Below, one piece after another: positions 15,507 through 22,629 of a DNA stretch of 28,594 nt. Position 1 is the stretch's first letter, and each line of letters opens with the position of its first letter. This DNA is from CAYQSU01 sp964420325 (GTDB lineage Bacteria; Pseudomonadota; Alphaproteobacteria; Rhodospirillales; Defluviicoccaceae): the NCBI GenBank assembly GCA_964420325.1, contig CAYQSU010000044.1:1-28594 (forward strand), written 5' to 3'. A program made the position numbers and the translations under genes. The notes beneath the pieces are model-generated. The model made no database searches, had not been told where the DNA came from, and saw only the letters and a list, made by a program, of their open reading frames with translations.

Positions 15507-15830
15507 ATGGTGGCACTGACCGAGAAGGCCCGAGACACACTGCGGCGTCTGGTCGCCAACGCCGCGCCCGGCACCGACGGTCTCCGGATCACGGTCGAAA
15601 CCGGCGGCTGCTCGGGCCTGCGATACCTCCTCGGACTCGAGAAGTCGGCCTGCGACGGCGACCGCGTCTACGAATTCGGCACCATCAAGGTCTACGTCGA
15701 CGCCCGCAGCCTGCCGATCATCGACGGCCTGCAGGTGGATTTCGTCGAAGGCATCGAGACGTCCGGCTTCGTGTTCGACAATCCGAACGCCAAGGACGTC
15801 TGCAGCTGCGGCAAGTCCTTCTCCGGCTGA
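15507..15830 (+). CDS. nif-associated IscA/HesB-type Fe-S carrier
   Basis: A 107-residue A-type carrier. The three cluster-binding cysteines are Cys35 (GGCSGLRY), Cys99 and Cys101 (CSCG). It receives Fe-S clusters from a scaffold such as NifU and passes them to targets; versions encoded just before nifU are usually called IscA(nif) or HesB. GGAAGGAA precedes ATG 15507. It is the first gene of a unit with its own NifA site, IHF site and sigma-54 promoter, and nifU follows after 13 bases. Confidence 0.95.
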   Translation: MVALTEKARDTLRRLVANAAPGTDGLRITVETGGCSGLRYLLGLEKSACDGDRVYEFGTIKVYVDARSLPIIDGLQVDFVEGIETSGFVFDNPNAKDVCSCGKSFSG

Positions 15831-15843
15831 AGGAGCGACAGCG

Positions 15844-16752
15844 ATGTGGGACTACTCCGACAAGCTCAAGGATCACTTCTTCCATCCGCGCAACGTCGGC
15901 TTTCTCGACGACGCCAACGGGGTTGGCGAAGTCGGCTCCATCGCCTGCGGTGACGCCCTGCGGCTGATGGTGCGCATCGATGAGACGACCGGGCGCATCG
16001 AGGCGGCAACGTTCGAAACCTTCGGCTGCGGCTCGGCGATCGCATCGTCGTCGGCGCTCACCGAGTTGATCATCGGCAAGACCGCGGAGGAGGCGCTGGC
16101 GGTGACCAACCAGGACATCGCCGACTACCTGGACGGCCTGCCGATGGAGAAGATGCATTGCTCGGTGATGGGCGCGGAGGCGCTCAGGGCCGCCATCGCC
16201 GACTATCGCGGTGAGGCGAGGGTCGATGACGACCACGACGACGGAGCGCTGATCTGCAAGTGCTTCGGCATCGCCGAGGGCATGCTCGAGCGCACCATCC
16301 GCAGCAACGCCCTCACCACCCTCGCTCAGCTGACCGCCTACACCAAGGCCGGCGGGAGCTGCGCCACCTGCCACGACAAGCTCGAGGCGGTCTTGGCGCG
16401 GGTGAACGCGCGGATGGTCGCCGCGGGCGAACTGTCGGCCGAGGCTGCCTTCACGGCGTCCGCGCCGACGCCGCGCGCGGAGGACGCCGGCGAGGTTGCG
16501 CTGAGCGTCGTCGAGCGGATCCTCGCCGTCCAGAAGGCGATCGACGAGCTGAGGCCGGCGTTCCTTGGCGACGGCGGCGATCTCAGGCTGGTCGACGTCT
16601 CCGGCGATCTGGTGACCGTCAGGCTGCTCGGGACCTGCGCCGGCTGCGAGATGTCGGCGGCCACCCTGCAGGGGCTGCGCCAGAGACTCGTGCCGACCCT
16701 CGGCCGCTCGGTGCGTGTCGTGCCCGACGGCGCCGTGCACGCCTTGATCTGA
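15844..16752 (+). CDS. nifU: NifU, Fe-S cluster scaffold
   Basis: A 302-residue full-length three-domain NifU. The N-terminal IscU-like scaffold has Cys35 (IACGDAL), Cys62 (FGCGSAI) and a third Cys in EKMHCSVMG. The central domain binds a permanent [2Fe-2S] cluster through ICKCFG and SCATCHDK. The C-terminal Nfu domain has CAGCEMS. It assembles [4Fe-4S] clusters from sulfur supplied by NifS for NifH and NifB. GAAGGAGCGACAGCG precedes ATG 15844. nifS follows immediately. Confidence 0.98.
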   Translation: MWDYSDKLKDHFFHPRNVGFLDDANGVGEVGSIACGDALRLMVRIDETTGRIEAATFETFGCGSAIASSSALTELIIGKTAEEALAVTNQDIADYLDGLPMEKMHCSVMGAEALRAAIADYRGEARVDDDHDDGALICKCFGIAEGMLERTIRSNALTTLAQLTAYTKAGGSCATCHDKLEAVLARVNARMVAAGELSAEAAFTASAPTPRAEDAGEVALSVVERILAVQKAIDELRPAFLGDGGDLRLVDVSGDLVTVRLLGTCAGCEMSAATLQGLRQRLVPTLGRSVRVVPDGAVHALI

Positions 16753-16778
16753 GCCGGCACGCAAGGAGGATCCGGGGC

Positions 16779-17981
16779 ATGGATGCCATCTATCTCGACA
16801 ACAATGCCACCACCCGCGTCGATCCGCTGGTCGTCGAAGCGATGTTGCCGTTCTTCACCGAGCACTTCGGCAATCCGTCGTCGATGCACGCGTTCGGCGA
16901 GCTGGTCGGCCGGCGGCTGCGCGAAGCCCGCGGTCACGTCCAGACATTGCTCGGCGCCGAGTTCGACCACGAGATCGTGTTCACCTCGTGCGGCACCGAA
17001 TCGAACACGACCGCCATTCTGTCGGCGGTGCAGACCCGGCCGGAGCGCCGGGAGATCATCACCAGCGCGGTCGAGCATCCGGCGGTGCTGTCCCTCTGCC
17101 GCCACCTTGAACAGCGGGAAGGCTATCGCCTGCACGTGATCCCGGTCGATCGCAGAGGCCGGCTGGACATCGCAAGCTTCGCCGCCGCGCTGTCGCCGCG
17201 GGTGGCCGTCGCCTCGATCATGTGGGCGAACAACGAAACCGGCACTCTGTTCCCGGTCGAGCAGCTCGCCAGGTTGGCAAAGCCGTTCGGCATCCTGTTC
17301 CACAGCGATGCGGTGCAGGCGGTCGGCAAGGTGCCGATGACCCTGAGGGACTCGGTGATCGACATGGTGTCGCTGTCCGGCCACAAGCTCCATGGCCCCA
17401 AGGGAACGGGCGTGCTCTATGTCCGCCGCGGCACCCGGTTTCGCCCGCTGCTGCACGGTGGCCACCAGGAGCGCGAACGCCGCGCCGGCACCGAGAACAC
17501 CGCCGGCATCGCCGGCCTCGGCAGGGCTTGCGAGCTGGCGCTGATCCCTCTTGCCGACGAGAACCTCCGGGTGCGGGCTCTTCGCGACAAGCTGGAACAG
17601 GGCATTCTCGATCGCGTCGGCAGCTGCTTCGTCACCGGCGACCCGACCAACCGGTTGCCGAACACCACCAACATCGCCTTCGAGTACATCGAAGGGGAAG
17701 CGATCCTCCTGCACCTCAACCGGGAGAAGATCGCCGCGTCATCCGGATCGGCGTGCACGTCGGGTTCGTTGGAGCCGTCGCACGTGATGCGCGCGATGGA
17801 CATCCCGTTCACCGCCGCCCACGGCTCGATCCGCTTCTCGCTGTCGCGGGACAACACCGAAGACGAGATCGACCGGGTGCTGGAGGTGCTGCCGCCGATC
17901 GTTGACCGCCTGCGCGAGCTGTCGCCCTACTGGTCGGGCGGAGCCCCGGCGAACGCCGCCTTCCAGCCGGACTATGCGTGA
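16779..17981 (+). CDS. nifS: NifS, cysteine desulfurase
   Basis: A 400-residue PLP enzyme that takes sulfur from cysteine as a persulfide for Fe-S assembly on NifU. The PLP lysine is Lys203 in SLSGHKLHGPKG. The active cysteine is Cys326 in SSGSACTSGSLEPSH. Both are one residue from their positions in Azotobacter NifS, so the start is well supported. The N-terminus has the usual YLDNNATTRVDP. AAGGAGGA at 16763-16770 precedes ATG 16779. The end overlaps or abuts nifV. Confidence 0.98.
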   Translation: MDAIYLDNNATTRVDPLVVEAMLPFFTEHFGNPSSMHAFGELVGRRLREARGHVQTLLGAEFDHEIVFTSCGTESNTTAILSAVQTRPERREIITSAVEHPAVLSLCRHLEQREGYRLHVIPVDRRGRLDIASFAAALSPRVAVASIMWANNETGTLFPVEQLARLAKPFGILFHSDAVQAVGKVPMTLRDSVIDMVSLSGHKLHGPKGTGVLYVRRGTRFRPLLHGGHQERERRAGTENTAGIAGLGRACELALIPLADENLRVRALRDKLEQGILDRVGSCFVTGDPTNRLPNTTNIAFEYIEGEAILLHLNREKIAASSGSACTSGSLEPSHVMRAMDIPFTAAHGSIRFSLSRDNTEDEIDRVLEVLPPIVDRLRELSPYWSGGAPANAAFQPDYA

Positions 17982-17997
17982 CGCGGGGACCGTGGCG

Positions 17998-19149
17998 ATG
18001 ACCAGTCCGGCCGCTGTCTCCCCGACCATCAACGACACCACGCTCCGCGACGGCGAGCAGACCGCCGGCGTCGCCTTCACCATCGAGGAGAAGGTAGCGA
18101 TCGCCACGGCGCTCGATCGCGCCGGCGTCCCCGAGTTGGAGGTCGGCGTCCCGGCGATGGGCGCCCAGGAGCGGGACTGCATCCGCGCCGTCGCCGCCGC
18201 CGGCCTCAGGTGCACGCTGATCGGCTGGTGCCGGATGGCCACCGGGGACGTGGACGCGGCGATCGGTTGCGGCCTCCGCGCGGTCAACCTGTCGCTGCCG
18301 GTCTCCGACCGGATGCTCGGCGCCAGGTTCGGCCGCGACCGCCGCTGGGCGATCGATCACACCCTGCGGGTGGCCGCATACGCCCGCGACCGCGGCCTCG
18401 AGGTGGCGGTCGGCGGCGAGGATGCCTCCCGGGCCGACCTCGAGCATGTCCTCCGGGTCATCGATCGCATCACCGACCTCGGCGTGCATCGCTTTCGCTT
18501 CGCCGACACCCTCGGCGCCCTCGACCCGTTCACGACGTTTGCGGCGATCGCGTGCCTCCGGGCGCGAACCGCGATGGATCTTGAGATCCACGCCCACGAT
18601 GACCTCGGGTTGGCGACCGCCAACTCGCTGGCCGCCGTTCGCGGCGGCGCCACCCACGTCAACACCACCGTAAACGGCCTCGGCGAGCGGGCTGGCAACG
18701 CTCCCCTGGAAGAGGTGGTCGTCGCCCTGTCCCACCTCTACGGCCTCGACACCTCCATCGACCGCCGCCAGCTGCGTCCGGTGTCCGAGCTGGTTGCGGC
18801 GGCCTCCGGCCGACCGGTGCCGCCCAACAAGAGCATTGTCGGCGAGGCGGTGTTCACCCATGAGGCCGGGATCCATGTCCACGGATTGCTGCGTGACCGC
18901 TGGACCTATCAGGCGCTCGACCCCGAGGCCCTCGGCCGGACGCACGCGGTCCAGCTCGGCAAGCATTCCGGGACCGCCGCCGTCGCCCACGTGTTCGGAG
19001 CCCTGGGACTGCCGCTGCGACCGGGGCAGGCGGAGATCGTCCTCGAACGGGTGCGCGACCACGCAGTGGTCACCAAGCGGGCGCCGGAGCCGGCGATCCT
19101 CAGGTCGATCTACGACGACACGTGCTTGCCGCGACAGGAGATGCCATGA
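17998..19149 (+). CDS. nifV: NifV, homocitrate synthase
   Basis: A protein of about 383 residues that condenses acetyl-CoA with 2-oxoglutarate to homocitrate, the organic ligand of Mo in FeMo-co. The N-terminal NDTTLRDGEQTAGVAF is the catalytic-site block of the LeuA/homocitrate synthase family. The metal-binding histidines are in EIHAHDDLGLA, and the flexible Gly-rich NTTVNGLGERAGNAPLEE follows. ATG 17998 is preferred, with GGGGA upstream. ATG 17974, in the same frame, would overlap nifS by eight bases and add eight residues. The stop overlaps the nifW start (ATGA). Confidence 0.96.
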   Translation: MTSPAAVSPTINDTTLRDGEQTAGVAFTIEEKVAIATALDRAGVPELEVGVPAMGAQERDCIRAVAAAGLRCTLIGWCRMATGDVDAAIGCGLRAVNLSLPVSDRMLGARFGRDRRWAIDHTLRVAAYARDRGLEVAVGGEDASRADLEHVLRVIDRITDLGVHRFRFADTLGALDPFTTFAAIACLRARTAMDLEIHAHDDLGLATANSLAAVRGGATHVNTTVNGLGERAGNAPLEEVVVALSHLYGLDTSIDRRQLRPVSELVAAASGRPVPPNKSIVGEAVFTHEAGIHVHGLLRDRWTYQALDPEALGRTHAVQLGKHSGTAAVAHVFGALGLPLRPGQAEIVLERVRDHAVVTKRAPEPAILRSIYDDTCLPRQEMP

Positions 19150-19496
19150 GCGCGCTGATGGAAACCCTCAGATCTCTGGAGACCGCCGAGGACTTCCTCG
19201 ACCACTTCGCGATCCCCTATGCACAGCGGATCGTCGACGTCAATCGGCTCCACATCCTGCAACGGTTGCACGACCGCCTCGCCGAGGCCGACCTCGCGAG
19301 CATGGATGACGCGGAGCTGCGCGCAGCGGTGTCGGCGTTTGTTGCCCGCGCCTACCAGGACTTCGTCGTCTCCGACGCGAGGACGGAGAGGGTGTTCAGG
19401 GTTTTCCACCGGGCCGAGGGGGACGCGCGCCGATCCGGCCGGACGATGGTTCCGTTGGCCGAGGTGCGCGGCGCCACCGGCCAACGCGGGGCCTGA
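19146..19496 (+). CDS. nifW: NifW, nitrogenase stabilising/protective protein
   Basis: A 116-residue protein recognised by the NifW core: ETLRSLETAEDFLDHFAIPY, then VVDVNRLHILQRLHD-like sequence (here IVDVNRLHILQR) and a Phe/Tyr-rich middle. NifW helps MoFe protein maturation and has been proposed to protect it from oxygen. CAGGAG stands before ATG 19146, which overlaps the nifV stop by four bases. The flavoprotein gene follows 58 bases later with its own strong ribosome site, so it may belong to the same transcript. Confidence 0.95.
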   Translation: MSALMETLRSLETAEDFLDHFAIPYAQRIVDVNRLHILQRLHDRLAEADLASMDDAELRAAVSAFVARAYQDFVVSDARTERVFRVFHRAEGDARRSGRTMVPLAEVRGATGQRGA

Positions 19497-19554
19497 CCCG
19501 CGGTTGATTGCCGGTCCGGGGCCGCAGGCACCGGACGGACGAGGAGGGTTCCAG

Positions 19555-21858
19555 ATGTACACGATCATCCGTCGCGACGCGTTTTCCGACACCACCTTTC
19601 TCTGGAAGGTCGAGGCTCCGGACGTCGCACGGTCCGCCCTGCCCGGACACTTCGTGATGCTGCGGCTGCGCGAGGGCGGTGAGCGGATCCCGCTCACCGT
19701 CGCCGACTTCGACCGCGACGCGGGGACGGTGACGCTGGTCATCCAGGCTCTTGGCAAGACGACCCTGGAGATGCGCGATCGCTATCGGGCCGGAGATGCG
19801 TTTCTCGATTTTGTCGGGCCGCTGGGCCTGCCGCAGCCTGTGGAGACGGTCGGGCATGTGGTGCTCGTCGGCGGCGGCCTCGGCGTCGCGCCGGTTTTCC
19901 CGCAGCTCCGCGCGTTCCGCCAGGCTGGCAACCGGACCACCGGCATCATCGGCTTCCGCAGCAGGGAGCTGGTGTTCTGGGTCGACCGCTTTCGGGCCCA
20001 TTCGGACGATCTCGTCGTCTGCACCGACGACGGAAGCTTCGGCCGCCCCGGGTTGGTGACGGAGGCGTTGCAGGACGTCCTCGAGAGCGATCCGCCGGAC
20101 CTTGTGATCGCCATCGGGCCGCTGCCGATGATGCAGGCCTGCGTCGAAACCACCCGCCCGTTCGCGGTCAGGACGATGGTGTCGCTCAACGCCATCATGG
20201 TTGACGGCACCGGCATGTGCGGCTCATGCCGGGTCACCGTCGGTGGCCAAGTCCGGTTCGCATGCGTCGACGGTCCCGATTTCGACGGACACCAGGTCGA
20301 CTTCCATGAGCTGATCGCCCGCCAGAAGCGGTTCAAGAGCCAGGAAGCCAGGGCCAACAGGGACTATGCCCACGTCTGCAACCTCGAAAAGACGCTGTTC
20401 GAAGAGGAGAAGCGCAGCTACAAGACCCTGACGGCGCTGCGGCCGACCCAGATCGCCATGCCCGAGCGGGATGCGGCCGAGCGCGTCCGCAGCTTCAAGG
20501 AGGTCAACCTCGGCTACGGCCTCGAAGACGCCCTCGAAGAGGCGGAACGGTGTATCCAGTGCAGGAGGCCGACCTGCATCGCCGGCTGCCCGGTCTCCAT
20601 CGACATCCCGCGCTTCATCCGCCATCTGCTGGTTCGTGACCTCGACGGCGCTCTCGCCGCGATCAACGAAGCCAATCTGTTCCCGTCAATCTGCGGCCGC
20701 GTCTGCCCGCAGGAAACCCAGTGCGAGAGCCAGTGCGTGATCGGCCGCAAGATGCAGCCGGTCGCCATCGGCCGGCTCGAACGGTTCGTCGGCGATCACG
20801 CCCGGTCGCCGAAGGCGGTCCCGCCGCGCTCCTTCGGGTCGCTCGGCCGCGTGGCGATCGTCGGATCGGGGCCGGCGGGTCTCGCCGCGGCGGCGGACCT
20901 GGTGCGCTCCGGTGCCGACGTCACCGTCTACGAGGCCCTGCACGTGGTCGGCGGCGTGCTGCGGTACGGCATCCCGTCGTTCCGGCTTCCCCGCGACATC
21001 ATCGATCGCGAGGTGGAACGGCTCGTGGACTTCGGTGTCAGGTTCGAGACCAACAAGGTGGTCGGCAAGACCTTCACCATCCCGCAGCTCCTGAACGGCA
21101 AGGGATTCGAAGCAGTGTTCGTCGGCGCCGGTGCCGGCGCGCCCTCGTTCCTCGGCATTCCAGGCGAGTTCGCGGGACAGGTCTATTCCGCCAACGAGTT
21201 CCTGACCCGCGTCAACCTGATGGGCGGCGATCGGTTCCCGCATCTCGACACGCCGATCGACATCGGCACCAGCATCGTCGTCATCGGCGCCGGCAACACC
21301 GCCATGGATTGTCTGCGGGTCGCCAAACGGCTCGGCGCCGAAACCGTGCGCTGCGTCTACCGGCGAACCGAGGCCGAGGCCCCGGCCCGCATCGAGGAGC
21401 TGCGCCACGCCAAGGAGGAAGGGGTCGAGTTCCTGTTCCTGCATGCACCGGTCGCAATCCAGACCGACGACGACGGCAACGTGCGCGGCATGAGGGTGCA
21501 GAGGATGGCCCTCGGCGAGCCCGATGAGCGCGGGAGGCAGCGCCCGGTGCCGCTCGACGCCTTCGTCGATCTCGCCTGCGACACCGTCATCTATGCCCTC
21601 GGCACCCAGGCCAATCCGATCATTGGCCAGGCGACCCCTGATCTGGCGCTCAACAGGTGGGGCAACATCGTCGCCGACGAGACCACCCAGGCGACCAATC
21701 TTCCCGGGGTGTTTGCCGGCGGCGACATCGTCAGCGGCGGCGCCACGGTGATCCTCGCCATGGGGGCCGGGCGCCGTGCCGCCAAGGCGATCGCCACCTA
21801 TCTTGCCGACGGCCAACGGCGATGGCCGGTGACGGCGGACACCGCCGCGATCGTTTGA
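19555..21858 (+). CDS. Single-chain fused NfnAB-type NAD(P)H/ferredoxin oxidoreductase
   Basis: A 767-residue flavoprotein that joins both subunits of the NfnAB (NfnSL) family in one chain. Residues 1-280 resemble NfnS/NfnA: an FAD/NAD(H) ferredoxin-reductase fold with GGGLGVAPVFPQ, and Asp217, Cys222, Cys225 and Cys237 as probable [2Fe-2S] ligands. Residues about 285-767 resemble NfnL/NfnB and the glutamate synthase small subunit: [4Fe-4S] motifs around Cys333-x2-Cys336-x4-Cys341-x3-Cys345 and CGRVCPQETQCESQC, an FAD fold GSGPAG at 437-442 and an NADPH fold GAGNTA at 578-583. NfnAB enzymes couple ferredoxin, NADH and NADPH by flavin bifurcation. Inferred role: making low-potential ferredoxin for nitrogenase from NADPH. 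It cannot be glutamate synthase itself, because no large subunit is present. GAGGAGGG precedes ATG 19555. Confidence 0.9.
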   Translation: MYTIIRRDAFSDTTFLWKVEAPDVARSALPGHFVMLRLREGGERIPLTVADFDRDAGTVTLVIQALGKTTLEMRDRYRAGDAFLDFVGPLGLPQPVETVGHVVLVGGGLGVAPVFPQLRAFRQAGNRTTGIIGFRSRELVFWVDRFRAHSDDLVVCTDDGSFGRPGLVTEALQDVLESDPPDLVIAIGPLPMMQACVETTRPFAVRTMVSLNAIMVDGTGMCGSCRVTVGGQVRFACVDGPDFDGHQVDFHELIARQKRFKSQEARANRDYAHVCNLEKTLFEEEKRSYKTLTALRPTQIAMPERDAAERVRSFKEVNLGYGLEDALEEAERCIQCRRPTCIAGCPVSIDIPRFIRHLLVRDLDGALAAINEANLFPSICGRVCPQETQCESQCVIGRKMQPVAIGRLERFVGDHARSPKAVPPRSFGSLGRVAIVGSGPAGLAAAADLVRSGADVTVYEALHVVGGVLRYGIPSFRLPRDIIDREVERLVDFGVRFETNKVVGKTFTIPQLLNGKGFEAVFVGAGAGAPSFLGIPGEFAGQVYSANEFLTRVNLMGGDRFPHLDTPIDIGTSIVVIGAGNTAMDCLRVAKRLGAETVRCVYRRTEAEAPARIEELRHAKEEGVEFLFLHAPVAIQTDDDGNVRGMRVQRMALGEPDERGRQRPVPLDAFVDLACDTVIYALGTQANPIIGQATPDLALNRWGNIVADETTQATNLPGVFAGGDIVSGGATVILAMGAGRRAAKAIATYLADGQRRWPVTADTAAIV

Positions 21859-21873
21859 GAGGAGGCCCGTTCC

Positions 21874-22506
21874 ATGCTCTGCCCGAAATGCCATCAGCCG
21901 ATCGACGGCCCCGAAGAATACGTCTGCTGCAGAAGCGAGACCCTCTCTTGGCGCTGTCTCCATTGCGGCAAGGTCAGCGAGGGGTTCGCCTTTCCGTACG
22001 GCCTCTGTCCGCTGTGCGATGGCGTGCTTGAACGACTGGGGCCGCGGGAGATCGACGATGCCGAAGCCCTTGGTGCGATCCGTACGGCCTTCGAGATCGA
22101 GCTCGGCGGCCGCGCCTTCTACGCACAAGCGGCCGCCGAGGTGACGGACACCCTGCTCCGCGAGCTGTTCCGCAGGCTGGCGGACATGGAGGCGGAGCAC
22201 ATCGACACCTTGTCCCGCCGCTACCATGCGGACGTGCCGGCGCCGTCCGCGCGCTCCGGCGTCGAGCGGGCCGCCATCTTCGCCGGCATCGACAGCCGAC
22301 CCGGCGACCCGATCGACCTGCTCCGCATCGCCATCGCCTGCGAGAGACGCGCCGAGCACCACTTCCGCACCAGAAGCCGGCAGGTGCCCGAGGGCTCGGC
22401 CGCGCACCAGCTGTACCGCGAGCTGTCGGCGGAAGAACGCGAGCATGCCGATCTCCTGACGACGGAGCTCGCTCGCCGGCATGCCGGCAAGCCCGGACTC
22501 CTGTGA
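21874..22506 (+). CDS. Rubrerythrin-like protein with N-terminal Cys-rich metal ribbon
   Basis: A 210-residue protein. The N-terminal 50 residues hold three CxxC pairs (Cys3/Cys6, Cys28/Cys31, Cys45/Cys48) plus Cys18 and Cys19, resembling a zinc ribbon or rubredoxin-like module. Residues about 65-205 form a ferritin-like four-helix bundle with carboxylate/His helices such as AFEIELGGRAFYAQAA, MEAEHIDTL, ACERRAEHHF and EEREHADLL, which suit a diiron site. Rubrerythrins reduce peroxide. GAGAGGAGG precedes ATG 21874, which is 16 bases after the Nfn-like gene, so the two are probably cotranscribed. The order of metal module then ferritin fold resembles reverse rubrerythrins. The function here is inferred. 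Confidence 0.85.
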   Translation: MLCPKCHQPIDGPEEYVCCRSETLSWRCLHCGKVSEGFAFPYGLCPLCDGVLERLGPREIDDAEALGAIRTAFEIELGGRAFYAQAAAEVTDTLLRELFRRLADMEAEHIDTLSRRYHADVPAPSARSGVERAAIFAGIDSRPGDPIDLLRIAIACERRAEHHFRTRSRQVPEGSAAHQLYRELSAEEREHADLLTTELARRHAGKPGLL

Positions 22507-22543
22507 AGCGACAACGAAGTGTGCCTTTTCGGGTGATGGAGGA

Positions 22544-22562
22544 GCGGCGTGGACAACGCCGC
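22544..22562. terminator. possible hairpin between convergent rubrerythrin-like and rpoN genes
   Basis: A 7-bp stem (GCGGCGT/ACGCCGC) with a five-base loop in the 123-base gap between convergent genes. There is no T run on either strand, so terminator activity is uncertain. Confidence 0.3.
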
Positions 22563-22629
22563 GTCCGGCGGGCCGGGCCGGCCGGCTGGGTCAGGAGAGG
22601 GCGGCGAGCAGGAGCGCGCACACGTTGGG

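Noticed and set aside
19219..19554. 112-codon N-terminal extension of the Nfn-like protein
   Set aside because: It overlaps nifW in another frame and is Arg-rich shadow sequence. ATG 19555 has a strong ribosome site and starts at the ferredoxin-reductase fold.
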